DNA of 64,000 bases from Aliihoeflea sp. 40Bstr573. Lineage in GTDB: Bacteria; Pseudomonadota; Alphaproteobacteria; Rhizobiales; Rhizobiaceae. Below the pieces are notes generated by a model, which saw only the letters and a program-made list of their open reading frames with translations, searched no databases and was not told the DNA's origin. How positions within the stretch are numbered: the first letter of the stretch is position 1; every line of letters starts with the position of its first letter. Below, one piece after another: positions 45,725-54,650 of this stretch. Position numbers and translations under genes: made by a program. The stretch spans positions 558,001 through 622,000 of the forward strand of contig NZ_JAAAMH010000001.1 in NCBI RefSeq assembly GCF_024105655.1, in the 5' to 3' direction.

Positions 45725-45754
45725 ATTTGAATAAGTATTGATTAGAATATCAAT
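45725..45754 (+). promoter_or_regulatory. candidate promoter in an AT-rich gap
   Basis: About TCGACA-N18-TAGAAT (starting near 45719) lies in an unusually AT-rich stretch (45700-45800) upstream of the cysteine peptidase gene. The -10 is good and the -35 one base off the ideal. Exact use is uncertain. Confidence 0.3.
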
Positions 45755-45839
45755 TGCATTTTACTCGAATATACACTTGACTTTTGGTGTGTAATAAATC
45801 CGCATCTGTCATTGTCTCTCCAAACGGGGAGACGAGAAG

Positions 45840-46451
45840 ATGGGGACTTCGAAGTATAACAAGATCGCGATCGCGGCGGCAGGATTTTTTGCCCTGCTCG
45901 CGACATCCGCCGCGGCGCAGCCCTTCATGCATGTGGGCGGACTGACCACGCAGCCGGTCGGTCATTACGATTTTTGCCAGCGCATGCCCGCGGAGTGCAA
46001 GCCGACGGCAGATGCGAGCGCGCCGACGGAACTGACGCGCGAATTGTGGGCCGAGATCATCAACGTCAACAACGTCGTCAACATCGCCGTGCGCCCGCGC
46101 ACCGACATGGAGTTGTGGGGCATCGAGGAGTACTGGTCCTACCCGGTCAATGGCTATGGCGACTGCGAGGATTACGTCCTGGAAAAGCGCAAGCGCCTGA
46201 TCGCGCAGGGCGTGCCGGCCTCGAACCTTCTCGTCACCGTCGTGCGCCAGCCCAATGGCGAGGGCCACGCCGTCCTGGTCGTCCATACCTCGATGGGCGA
46301 CTTTGTCCTCGACAATCTCGAAATGCGCGTCCTGCGCTGGAACGAGACCGAATACAGCTTCCTGAAGCGCCAGTCGTCGCAGCACGCCGGAATGTGGGTC
46401 GGCATCAATGACGACCGCGACATCCTGGTCGGCAGCGTTTCTGCCAACTGA
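45840..46451 (+). CDS. transglutaminase-like cysteine peptidase (BTLCP/LapG-like)
   Basis: A 203-residue secreted protein of family BTLCP (PF06035). The signal peptide (residues 1-25) ends SAAAQ. The catalytic triad is visible: Cys in GYGDCEDYVLEKR, His in GEGHAVLVVHT and Asp in FVLDNLEM. The best-known member, LapG, cleaves a surface adhesin under c-di-GMP control through LapD. No LapA or LapD is seen here, but a PilZ pair lies directly upstream. A role in envelope or biofilm control is inferred. AT-rich upstream DNA and GGGGAG precede the ATG. Confidence 0.9.
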   Translation: MGTSKYNKIAIAAAGFFALLATSAAAQPFMHVGGLTTQPVGHYDFCQRMPAECKPTADASAPTELTRELWAEIINVNNVVNIAVRPRTDMELWGIEEYWSYPVNGYGDCEDYVLEKRKRLIAQGVPASNLLVTVVRQPNGEGHAVLVVHTSMGDFVLDNLEMRVLRWNETEYSFLKRQSSQHAGMWVGINDDRDILVGSVSAN

Positions 46452-46497
46452 GCAAATAGCCCGGTCGAGCCCCCACTCCCCGTCCGTTCGGCCAGGC

Positions 46498-46529
46498 TGG
46501 AGCCGGTTCTTCCCCGAGAACCGGCTCCA
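46498..46529. terminator. hairpin between convergent genes
   Basis: A 13-bp perfect stem TGGAGCCGGTTCT/AGAACCGGCTCCA with a six-base loop lies between two convergent stops. Only short T/A runs flank it, so it may act as a terminator or as a 3'-end stabiliser. Confidence 0.6.
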
Positions 46530-46533
46530 ACTT

Positions 46534-47058
46534 TCAGTCGGCGCGCTTCATGCCTTTTGTGAATCGCTTGCCGTTGGCGACATAGCTCGCGGCCGAGGCG
46601 CGCAGCGCATCCTCGTTGGACAGCGTCCGGATTGCCTTGGCGGGCGAACCGACGATCAGCGAGTTGTCGGGAAATTCCTTGCCCTCGGTGACCAGAGCGC
46701 CGGCGCCGACCAGTGAATTCTTCCCGATCTTCGCGCCGTTGAGGATGATCGCGCCCATTCCCACGAGTGTATTGTCGCCGATCGTGCAGCCATGCAGGAT
46801 CGCCCGATGGCCGATGGTGCAGCCCTTGCCAACGGTGAGCGGATAGCCCGGATCGGTGTGCATCATCGTGTGCTCCTGCACATTGGAGCCCTTCCCGACC
46901 TCGATGCGCTCGTTGTCGCCGCGCAGCACGGCGCCGAACCAAACGCCCACATCCCTGCCAAGCGTGACCTTCCCGATCACATGCGCGTCCGGCGCGATCC
47001 AGTTCGTGTCCCGATCCGCGAATTGCGGCCCGATGCCATCGAGTTCATAGACCGGCAT
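46534..47058 (-). CDS. gamma-class carbonic anhydrase family protein
   Basis: A 174-residue left-handed beta-helix protein of hexapeptide repeats ([57 protein letters not shown]). The three zinc His are in MMHTD, IGHRA and ILHGC. CaiE/PaaY/Cam-like family members vary in activity, and a gamma carbonic anhydrase is the closest reading. Its neighbour on the other strand overlaps no coding sequence. Confidence 0.88.
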   Translation of the reverse strand: MPVYELDGIGPQFADRDTNWIAPDAHVIGKVTLGRDVGVWFGAVLRGDNERIEVGKGSNVQEHTMMHTDPGYPLTVGKGCTIGHRAILHGCTIGDNTLVGMGAIILNGAKIGKNSLVGAGALVTEGKEFPDNSLIVGSPAKAIRTLSNEDALRASAASYVANGKRFTKGMKRAD

Positions 47059-47155
47059 GCTCTTCCTCCAGGCTGTTGCTTTACGCCGCGTTTACCATGT
47101 TCGCGCGAAGATGAAACCGCCGACCCGGCAGGCAACCAGGCCCGAACAGAGCGCG

Positions 47156-47887
47156 ATGACCGACTTCACACGTTTCGACAATGCCACGATCGAGGAAGTC
47201 GGCAGCGGCTTCATGATGAAGATCTTCTATGTCTTCATCGCGCTGGCGCTGGTCTCGGTCGGCATCAGCTATGCTGGCAAGACCTTCGGCCGTGCGATCG
47301 CGCTCGCTGGCCATACCGACGATACGACGATCCAGGGCGTCGTGATCGATAGTGAGATGATCGCTGTCCCCGCCAACATGATCCGCTTCGCGAAGGACCG
47401 CCGTTCGGGCGAAGCCAACCGGCTCGATCTCTACCTGTCCTGGCCACGGCTCCAAGGCTATTCGCAGGACGAGCGCGCGCTCTTCAACCATGCCGGTGCC
47501 GACAATCGCATCATCTTCGCCAGCTTCGAGCCGCGCTCGATGCCGCGCGACATGTCGAACCGTCTGACGCCGATCTATCGGCTGCTGATCGAAGAACCGG
47601 GAGAAATGGTGGAAGCCGGGCTCGTTGCCCATCGCTTCATCAAGGCGTCCGGCTATGGCGACGAGATGCTGATCGTCGACCCGACGCGGTTCGTAGCCCC
47701 CTTCGTGGCACGTTGCCTGACGGGAGCGGAAGCCGATACCGCGCTGGCGCCTTGCGAGCGCGATATCGATGTCGGCGCCAATCTGTCGCTGCGCTATCGC
47801 TTTCCGCGGGCGCTACTTGACGACTGGAAGGCGCTTGATGCCGGCATGCGCGAGTTCGCCGCAAGGGTTCTGCAGCCGGCCGGCTGA
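47156..47887 (+). CDS. hypothetical membrane-anchored protein
   Basis: Not assigned to a named family. The 243-residue product has one membrane helix near the N-terminus (about residues 22-40, KIFYVFIALALVSVGISYAG) and an otherwise soluble, presumably periplasmic domain with two cysteines (VARCLTGAEADTALAPCERD) that could pair. It resembles conserved hypothetical proteins of Phyllobacteriaceae as I recall them. ATG at 47156 is chosen; ATG at 47111 would add 15 residues and neither has a strong ribosome site. Convergent with DUF3126 immediately downstream. Confidence 0.75.
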   Translation: MTDFTRFDNATIEEVGSGFMMKIFYVFIALALVSVGISYAGKTFGRAIALAGHTDDTTIQGVVIDSEMIAVPANMIRFAKDRRSGEANRLDLYLSWPRLQGYSQDERALFNHAGADNRIIFASFEPRSMPRDMSNRLTPIYRLLIEEPGEMVEAGLVAHRFIKASGYGDEMLIVDPTRFVAPFVARCLTGAEADTALAPCERDIDVGANLSLRYRFPRALLDDWKALDAGMREFAARVLQPAG

Positions 47888-48097
47888 TCAGGCGAGATCG
47901 ACGTCCAGAATGGCCATCGAGAAATTGTAGGACAGTTCGCCGTCGTCATCGTCCTTGAAGATGATGCCCAGGAACTCGTCTCCGACATAGAGCTCGCAGG
48001 AATCATCCTTGCGCGGGCGCGCCTTCACCTCGAGCTGCGGGTTCTGGAACGTCCGCTTGAAATAGGCGTCGAGCTTTCGGATTTCTTCCGGTTTCAA
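47888..48097 (-). CDS. DUF3126 family protein
   Basis: A 69-residue DUF3126 protein: KPEEIRKLDAYFKRTFQN, PRKDDSCELYVGDEFLGIIF, DDDDGELSYNFSMAILDVDL. The function is unknown; the family is alphaproteobacterial. TTG at 48097 gives the family N-terminus and has GGAG eight bases before it; the longer frame to 48349 runs into cysE. It is downstream of cysE on the same strand (95-base gap). Confidence 0.9.
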   Translation of the reverse strand: MKPEEIRKLDAYFKRTFQNPQLEVKARPRKDDSCELYVGDEFLGIIFKDDDDGELSYNFSMAILDVDLA

Positions 48098-48192
48098 TGG
48101 GATTACTCCGGTCCTGGTTGGAAAGAGAGGGGCTTCTGGCATGCACTCGACGGGCATGTAAAGCCAAAAGCGCCCCTTCCAACCCGGCATCG

Positions 48193-49023
48193 TCAACCCT
48201 GCGAAGGCTGCGCTGTCAGGAGCTGGTCCATTGCGCGCGAGGGTTCCTCGCATCCCGCCTCGCCGACGATCCTTGCCGGCACACCGGCCACCGTCTTGTT
48301 GTTGGGGACCGATTGCAGCACCACCGAGCCGGCAGCGACCTTGGTGCAATGTCCGATTTCGATATTGCCGAGGATCTTCGCCCCGGCGCCGATGAGGACG
48401 CCGTGGCGGATTTTCGGATGCCGGTCGCCGCCCGCTTTACCGGTGCCGCCAAGCGTCACGCCATGCAGCATCGACACGTCGTCCTCCACCACCGCCGTCT
48501 CACCCACGACGAGGCCGGTCGCATGATCGAGAAAGATGCCCTTGCCCAACCGTGCGGCCGGGTGGATGTCGGTCTGGAAGATCGCCGATGATCGGCTCTG
48601 CAGGTAGAGCGCGAAGTCCTTGCGCCCCTGCGTCCACAGCCAATGCGCCAGCCGATGCGTCTGGATCGCGTGGAACCCCTTGAAGTAGAGCACCGGCATC
48701 AGGAACCGGTCGCAGGCCGGATCGCGGTCGAAATAGGCCTGGATGTCGACGCGTACGGTGGAACTCCAGTCCGCGTTGTCGCGCAGCATCGCCTTGTAGG
48801 TCTGGCGGATGAGGTCAGCGCCGAGATCTTGATGGTGCAGCCGTTCGGAAAGGCGGTGGATCACCGCGTCCTCCAGGCTGTCCTGATTGAGGATCGTCGC
48901 GTACAGGAATGCGGAGAGGATGGGATCGCACGCAACCGCGTCGGCAGCTTCCTGGCGCACCGCGCTCCAGATTGGATCGACCGGTTGCACCGGGTGGCTG
49001 CGGGCCTTCATCGAAATCGTCAT
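48193..49023 (-). CDS. cysE: serine O-acetyltransferase
   Basis: A 276-residue serine acetyltransferase, the first step of cysteine synthesis. An N-terminal helical domain (residues 15-150) precedes left-handed hexapeptide repeats with the active-site DHATGLVVGETAVVEDDVSMLHGVTLGGTGK, where the DH pair is catalytic. The C-terminal tail ends AQPSQG rather than the Ile found in forms that dock into CysK, so the cysteine synthase complex may not form in the usual way. It probably shares a transcript with DUF3126. Confidence 0.95.
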   Translation of the reverse strand: MTISMKARSHPVQPVDPIWSAVRQEAADAVACDPILSAFLYATILNQDSLEDAVIHRLSERLHHQDLGADLIRQTYKAMLRDNADWSSTVRVDIQAYFDRDPACDRFLMPVLYFKGFHAIQTHRLAHWLWTQGRKDFALYLQSRSSAIFQTDIHPAARLGKGIFLDHATGLVVGETAVVEDDVSMLHGVTLGGTGKAGGDRHPKIRHGVLIGAGAKILGNIEIGHCTKVAAGSVVLQSVPNNKTVAGVPARIVGEAGCEEPSRAMDQLLTAQPSQG

Positions 49024-49123
49024 CGGCTTCCCCTGTCATCGGGCTTGGCAGTCACGGAATTCTAGTCCACACACGACGCGGATTGAACTCAGATTTCCTT
49101 AACTTGGCTTCAGGTGGCGTAAA

Positions 49124-49924
49124 TTGTTCGAGATTCAAGAAGGTTTGGTAAAGCCGGGCTTTCGTGTCAACCGCGCCGGCCTTGTGGTCTCGCTTCAGAT
49201 CGAGCGTCCCGACAAGAAAAACGCGCTGACCCAGTCCATGTGGCTGGATCTGGCCGTCCTCTTCGAGGCCCTCGCAGCCGACAAAGACGTCCGCGCCATC
49301 GTCCTGTCAGGGACGGGGGGCCATTTCTGCGCCGGCGCCGACATCTCCGAATTCGACACGGTGCGTCGCGGGGAACGGGCCGCCATCTATGAGGATGCCA
49401 ATTCGCGCGCGTTCCGCGCCGTGCGCGACTGCCCCGTGCCGACGATCGCTGCCATCAATGGCATCTGCTTTGGCGGCGGCTTCGGCCTTGCCGCCGCCTG
49501 CGATCTGCGCGTTGCCTCGCCCGATGCGCTGTTCAGCGTTCCTGCCGCCAGGCTCGGCCTTGCCTATCCGGTCGACGCCATGGCCGACATCGTCCATGCG
49601 CTCGGGCCGCAGCTTGCCCGCTATATGACCTTCACCGCCGGACGGCTCGACGCGCCGACAGCACAGGCGCTCGGATTCCTGCTTGAAGTGACCGACCTGC
49701 CGCCCGCGATCGACCGTGCGCTGGAGATCGCGACGGTGATCGCAACCAACGCACCTCTCTCGGTGCGCGCCTCGAAGGCAGCGATCCGGGCTGTGCTGAC
49801 CGCCGATCCCCTGGATAACGCGCGGGCCGCCGAACTGGGCGGCGCGACATTCACCAGTGCCGACTATGAAGAAGGTCGGACGGCCTTCAAGGAAAAGCGC
49901 AACGCAACCTTCACCGGCCTTTAG
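49124..49924 (+). CDS. enoyl-CoA hydratase/isomerase family protein
   Basis: A 266-residue crotonase-fold protein. The oxyanion-hole segments are VLSGTGGHFCAGADISEF and NGICFGGGFGLAAACDLRVAS, followed by ARLGLAYPVDAM. The first catalytic Glu of canonical hydratases falls near the PAARLGLAY segment and is not obvious, so the reaction (hydratase, isomerase or other) is uncertain. The start is TTG at 49124 with AGGTGG upstream; no ATG is available before the conserved domain. Confidence 0.85.
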   Translation: MFEIQEGLVKPGFRVNRAGLVVSLQIERPDKKNALTQSMWLDLAVLFEALAADKDVRAIVLSGTGGHFCAGADISEFDTVRRGERAAIYEDANSRAFRAVRDCPVPTIAAINGICFGGGFGLAAACDLRVASPDALFSVPAARLGLAYPVDAMADIVHALGPQLARYMTFTAGRLDAPTAQALGFLLEVTDLPPAIDRALEIATVIATNAPLSVRASKAAIRAVLTADPLDNARAAELGGATFTSADYEEGRTAFKEKRNATFTGL

Positions 49925-50037
49925 TTCAGTATTTGATTACCACACGGCTCTGTGATCGTTCGGCGCCCCGCCAGATACCACACTCGTTAACCAAGCGCGC
50001 GTATTGGTGGGGCTTCGACTGCATTGAGGGTGGTGAC

Positions 50038-52092
50038 GTGCTGCAAGTAATCTCGTGTCTTGTCTACGAACATGACTATCGATACGTGCTTCTGGCGGCT
50101 GTCATCTGTGTGGCCGGTTCGTTGATGTCCATGCGGCTCTTCGCGCGCACCCGGCGCACCACCGGCGCCCGCCGCGCCAACTGGCTGTTCCTTGCCGGCG
50201 TTGTGTCGGGCAGCGCCATCTGGACCACCCATTTTGTGGCCATGATGGGCTACATGCCGGCACTTCAGCACGCCTACGATCCGGCGATCACGTTGATCTC
50301 GCTCTTCCTCGCGATCGGCTTTTGCACCATCGGCATGGTCGTCGCCGCCAGCACGCGCACCAGCGTGCTGATCGAGTTCGGTGGAGCGATCCTTGGCGTT
50401 GGCATTGCCGTGATGCACTATGCCGGCATGAGCGCCATGCGCGTAACCGCGCAGATGGCATGGGATCCCACTCTGGTCGCAATCTCGGTCGCGCTCGGCG
50501 CGTTCTTCGGCGCGGTCGCGATGAACCGCATCGCACGGCCCGTCACGCGCTTTTGCCGCTATGGCGGCGCGCTGGCGCTTATCCTCGCCATCGTCTCCAT
50601 GCACTTCACCGGCATGGGCGCGCTAACGCTGATGCCGGACTTGTCCATCTCCGTGCCGGATAAGGGCATCTCCGACAGCCTGCTTATCCTCGGCGTTCTC
50701 GCTGTCATGTCGCTCGTCATGGGCACGGGCCTGTCGAGCTACTTGATCGACAACCACAACGAGGTCGAAGCTGTCCAGCGCTACCGACAGCTCGCGCTGC
50801 ACGACGCCGTCACCGGCCTGCCGAACCGTCACCACCTCGCAAGCAAGCTGGGTGAGATCATCGGCGGCGACTACGACGACACCTCGCGCATCGCGGTGAT
50901 CGCCATCGATCTCGACCGCTTCAAGGACATCAACGACGTCCACGGCCATGCAGCCGGCGACATCGTCCTGAAGATCATTGCCGAGCGCCTTTCAGCCTGC
51001 CTCCAGGATGGCGAGTTTCTGGCCCGCGTCGGCGGCGACGAGTTCGTCGCGGTCAAGACCGGGCTCTATCAAAAGAGCCAGGCGCTCGAATTCGCTGCCC
51101 GGCTCCATGCAGTGGTCTGCAGCCCGGTCGAGGACGCGGCTCGCGTTCTGACTGTCGGCGCCAGCCTCGGCGTCGCCTATTACCCGGACGATGCGTCGGA
51201 CGCGTCGACGCTCCTGAGCCGCGCCGACCTCGCCATGTACCGGGCCAAGCAGTCGGCCTTCACCAGCATATGCCGTTACGATTCGTCGATGGACGAGGCC
51301 AACCGCACGCGCTCCGCCATGTCGCTCGAGCTGCGACATGCCGTGGAGCGCAACGAACTCGAACTATACTACCAGCCGCAGAACGACGTCGCTTCGGGCG
51401 ACCTGGTCGGCTTTGAAGCGCTGGTGCGTTGGAACCACCCCCAGCGCGGACTGGTCTCGCCGGTCGACTTTATTCCGCTTGCCGAGGAAACCGGGCTGAT
51501 CCTGCCCATCGGCGAATGGGTTCTGCGTGAAGCCTGTACTCAGGCCGCGCGCTGGTCGAATCCCTACAAGATCGCGGTCAATGTCGCGTCGGCGCAAATC
51601 TCGCAGTCGGACCTTCCCCGACTGGTGGACGAGATCCTCGCCGAAACCGGCCTGCCCGCCTCGCGTCTTGAACTCGAAATCACCGAGTCGAGCATCATCG
51701 AGGATCACCAGCATGCCCTCTCAGTCGTCCGCAAGCTGAAGTCACGCGGCATCAGCATTGCGATGGACGACTACGGAACCGGCTATTCCTCGCTGTCGAC
51801 GCTCCAGAACTTCCCCTTCGACAAGATCAAGATCGACCGCTCCTTCATCGCCAGTATCGACACGAGCGCGCAGGCGATGGCGATCGTTCGCTCGACCATC
51901 ATCCTGGCTGAAAGCCTGCACATTCCGGTTCTTGCCGAAGGCGTCGAAAGCGCGTCGCACCTCAAGTTCCTGCGCGATCAGGGCTGTCACGAAGCACAGG
52001 GCTATTTCTTCGGCAAGCCCGTTCCGATAGCCAACATCCAGTCGCTCGTCGACTTGAAGGTCATCGACATGCCAATGTTGAAAACAGCCTGA
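50038..52092 (+). CDS. MHYT-GGDEF-EAL cyclic-di-GMP protein
   Basis: A 684-residue signalling protein. Seven membrane helices form an MHYT sensor (residues 1-250) with HFVAMMGY, MHYAGMSAM and MHFTGMGAL, motifs proposed to bind copper or sense O2, CO or NO. The GGDEF domain (about 260-420) has an intact RVGGDEF, and the EAL domain (about 430-680) an intact FEALVRW and DDYGTGYSSLS. Both synthase and phosphodiesterase signatures are therefore complete. GTG at 50038 is chosen with GAGGG seven bases before; a longer frame from 49933 has no site. It stands alone. Confidence 0.95.
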   Translation: MLQVISCLVYEHDYRYVLLAAVICVAGSLMSMRLFARTRRTTGARRANWLFLAGVVSGSAIWTTHFVAMMGYMPALQHAYDPAITLISLFLAIGFCTIGMVVAASTRTSVLIEFGGAILGVGIAVMHYAGMSAMRVTAQMAWDPTLVAISVALGAFFGAVAMNRIARPVTRFCRYGGALALILAIVSMHFTGMGALTLMPDLSISVPDKGISDSLLILGVLAVMSLVMGTGLSSYLIDNHNEVEAVQRYRQLALHDAVTGLPNRHHLASKLGEIIGGDYDDTSRIAVIAIDLDRFKDINDVHGHAAGDIVLKIIAERLSACLQDGEFLARVGGDEFVAVKTGLYQKSQALEFAARLHAVVCSPVEDAARVLTVGASLGVAYYPDDASDASTLLSRADLAMYRAKQSAFTSICRYDSSMDEANRTRSAMSLELRHAVERNELELYYQPQNDVASGDLVGFEALVRWNHPQRGLVSPVDFIPLAEETGLILPIGEWVLREACTQAARWSNPYKIAVNVASAQISQSDLPRLVDEILAETGLPASRLELEITESSIIEDHQHALSVVRKLKSRGISIAMDDYGTGYSSLSTLQNFPFDKIKIDRSFIASIDTSAQAMAIVRSTIILAESLHIPVLAEGVESASHLKFLRDQGCHEAQGYFFGKPVPIANIQSLVDLKVIDMPMLKTA

Positions 52093-52114
52093 GACGATTC
52101 AACTTTTCAGCCGA

Positions 52115-52930
52115 TTATCGTAACCGGTTGATCGCATTGGCGGCTTCGACCGCCAAGGGGGCGAAGCGCGTGCGAAACGCATCCGGCGTCCATTCGCTGA
52201 GCGACCCGGCGACATGGATCGCGCCGAGGGGCTTGCCGCCCTGCCCCAGTACGGCAACGCCCAGTGCGACCTCACCCACCAGCACTTCCTCCACCGTCAG
52301 CGCATAGCCGTTCAGGCGCGCTTCGCGCACCATGGCCCGCACCTCGTCCGGCACGGTGATGGTTTTGTCCGTGAACGGGCGCCGATCCGAACGCGCGATG
52401 ATATCGTCCACCTGCGTATCGGAAAGGTGCGCCATGATCGCCCGCCCCCCGGAGGTGCAGAAGGTCGGCACCGAATGGCCGACCAGCGTGGCGAAGAAGG
52501 TCTCGCGTTTGCTCTGCATCCGCGCGGCATAGACCACGCGCAGGTCGTCGAAGAGACTGAGGTCGATGCGCTCGCGCGCGTTCTTGCGCAGATCGAGCAG
52601 AACCGGCGTCGCCCGCTCGATCAATTTGTTCAGCCTCAGATAATCGACCGTGTGATCGAGCACGCGGATTCCCGGCACGAAACCCCGGCCCGTCTCGTCT
52701 CGCTCGACATAGCCAAGGGCCCGCAAGGTGTGGAGAACGCGTTGCGCGGCACTGCGCCCTGTCCCGCTCGCCTCGGCGATTTCGGTCAGGCTGAGAGGCT
52801 GCTCGGCCTTGTGGAAAACCGAAAGAACGTGCATCGCGCGGGCGATCGACTGGACGAAGAGGGGGTCGTCCTTCTGGCTCTGGTCAAGAACCCGCGCGCC
52901 GTCTTCTCCACTGCTGATGCTGCGGTTCAT
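52115..52930 (-). CDS. IclR family transcriptional regulator
   Basis: A 271-residue regulator. The N-terminal winged helix (residues 25-90, QSIARAMHVLSVF, LSLTEIAEASGTGRSAAQRVLHTLRALGY) binds DNA and the C-terminal IclR effector domain senses a small metabolite. It is divergent from the M81 peptidase gene, with a palindrome in the gap, so it most likely controls the peptide cluster to its right. ATG at 52930 is preferred over a frame extending into the neighbour. Confidence 0.92.
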   Translation of the reverse strand: MNRSISSGEDGARVLDQSQKDDPLFVQSIARAMHVLSVFHKAEQPLSLTEIAEASGTGRSAAQRVLHTLRALGYVERDETGRGFVPGIRVLDHTVDYLRLNKLIERATPVLLDLRKNARERIDLSLFDDLRVVYAARMQSKRETFFATLVGHSVPTFCTSGGRAIMAHLSDTQVDDIIARSDRRPFTDKTITVPDEVRAMVREARLNGYALTVEEVLVGEVALGVAVLGQGGKPLGAIHVAGSLSEWTPDAFRTRFAPLAVEAANAINRLR

Positions 52931-52986
52931 GTCCGCCCCCCTGAATGGCTGTTGACGGCAGGTCTTACCACCTCTACCGTTGAATT

Positions 52987-53004
52987 GCGATATCTCTATA
53001 TCGC
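52987..53004. promoter_or_regulatory. candidate IclR operator palindrome
   Basis: GCGATAT-CTCT-ATATCGC is a perfect 7-4-7 inverted repeat in the 119-base divergent gap between the IclR gene and the M81 peptidase gene, 45 bases before the latter's ATG. Its position suggests the regulator's own operator; binding is not shown. Confidence 0.5.
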
Positions 53005-53049
53005 TAGCCGATACAGAATGTCGTCGACACTCCAGCCCTGGGAATCGAA

Positions 53050-54576
53050 ATGTCGAAGCGTGTTGCGATCGCCGGGTTTCTGCACGAAACGAATACCTTT
53101 GCGCCATCCCCCGCCCGCTATGACAATTTCGAACAGGGCGGCGGCTACTTGCCGATCAGTCGGGGGGTGGAAATCCTGGAGCGTTGCGGGGGCGTAAATC
53201 TCGGCATCAGCGGTTTTGTCGAATACGCTGCCAAGGCCGGCTGGGAACTCGTCCCGCTTCTATGGACCGGCGCCATCCCTTCCGCCCATGTCGAAGAAGA
53301 AGCCTATGAGCGCATTGCCGGCGAGATCGCCGATCGCCTGCGCGCGGCCGGGCCCATCGACGGGCTCCTGCTGGACCTTCACGGCGCGATGGTTGCCGAG
53401 CACGTCGATGACGGTGAAGGCGAACTCCTGAAGCGCCTGCGCGCGATCGTCGGCCCGCAAGTCCCGATAGCGGCCAGCCTCGATCTCCACGGAAATGTCA
53501 CGCGCGACATGGTCGACGCGGCGGACGTGCTCGTCGCCTTCCGCACCTATCCGCATGTCGACATGGCCGAAACGGGCGTGCGCGCTGCAGAGCAGTTGGA
53601 CCGGTTGATGGTTCGCGGCAAGCCCTTTGCCAAGGCCTTCCGCCAACTGCCGTTCCTGATCCCGATCCCGTGGCAATGCACCATGATCGAACCGGCGAAG
53701 TCGCTCTACGCGGAAGTTAGCCGGACCGAGGGCAGCAAAGTGTCGAGCGCCTCGATCCTGACCGGCTTTCCCGCCGCCGACTTCGAGGATTGCCGGCCAT
53801 CGGTCATTGCCTACGCCGACACGCAGGACGAAGCGGATGCCGCCGCGAACGCCCTTGAGCGCGCCTTCCTGGAGCGCGAAAGCCGCTTCGCGGGCAAGGC
53901 CTACGCGCCGCTCGAAGCCGTCGCTGAGGCGCAGCGCATTGCCACCTCTGCCAGCAAGCCCGTCATCATCGCCGATACGCAGGACAATCCCGGCGCGGGC
54001 GGCGATTCGAACACGACCGGCATGTTGCGCGCGCTTCTTGAGAAAGGCGTTGAACGCGCGGCCATCGGCGTCATCGTCGATCCGGTCTCGGCCGCCCGAG
54101 CGCACGAAGCAGGCGAAGGCGCCGAAATCGAGTTGACGCTGGGCGGCCAGTCAAACGTTCCCGGCGACGCGCCGCTGAAGGCGATTTACCGCGTCGAGCG
54201 GCTTTCGGACGGCCGCTTCAAGGCGACGGGCCCCTATTATGGCGGCGCCGACATGAACCTTGGCCCGTCCGCCTGCCTCTCCATTGGCGGCGTGCGGATC
54301 GTTGTCTCGACCTACAAGGCGCAGATGGCCGACCGCGAGATGTATCGCTTCGTCGGCATCGACCCGGAAGATCAGGCGATCCTCGTCAACAAGAGCTCGG
54401 TCCATTTTCGCGCGGATTTCGAGCCGATCGCGCAAGCCATTCTGGTGGCCACGGCACCCGGGCCGATGGCGCTTGACGCCGCCGACCTGCCCTTCACGCG
54501 CCTGGCGCCGGGCCTCAGGCTCTCGCCGGGCGGTCCCGCCTTCCAACCTGCGGAGGCTGCCCGCCGCGCAGGCTGA
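53050..54576 (+). CDS. M81 family metallopeptidase (MlrC-like)
   Basis: A 508-residue zinc metallopeptidase of family M81. The N-terminal domain contains FLHETNTFAPSP, DLHGAMVAEHVDDGEGELL and SLDLHGNVTRDM, which hold the metal ligands; the C-terminal MlrC domain begins ADTQDNPGAGGDSNTTGML. MlrC itself linearises and degrades microcystin peptides in Sphingomonas; most homologues act on unknown peptides. Here it heads a peptide-transport cluster, so hydrolysis of an imported peptide is a fair inference. The gene starts 119 bases from the divergent regulator. Confidence 0.9.
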   Translation: MSKRVAIAGFLHETNTFAPSPARYDNFEQGGGYLPISRGVEILERCGGVNLGISGFVEYAAKAGWELVPLLWTGAIPSAHVEEEAYERIAGEIADRLRAAGPIDGLLLDLHGAMVAEHVDDGEGELLKRLRAIVGPQVPIAASLDLHGNVTRDMVDAADVLVAFRTYPHVDMAETGVRAAEQLDRLMVRGKPFAKAFRQLPFLIPIPWQCTMIEPAKSLYAEVSRTEGSKVSSASILTGFPAADFEDCRPSVIAYADTQDEADAAANALERAFLERESRFAGKAYAPLEAVAEAQRIATSASKPVIIADTQDNPGAGGDSNTTGMLRALLEKGVERAAIGVIVDPVSAARAHEAGEGAEIELTLGGQSNVPGDAPLKAIYRVERLSDGRFKATGPYYGGADMNLGPSACLSIGGVRIVVSTYKAQMADREMYRFVGIDPEDQAILVNKSSVHFRADFEPIAQAILVATAPGPMALDAADLPFTRLAPGLRLSPGGPAFQPAEAARRAG

Positions 54577-54650
54577 CAAGACTTTCCGACAAGCCGGCGG
54601 TAAGACCGGTGCATTTTGACATTGGCGAAATCAATCGAAGAGGGTTACCG

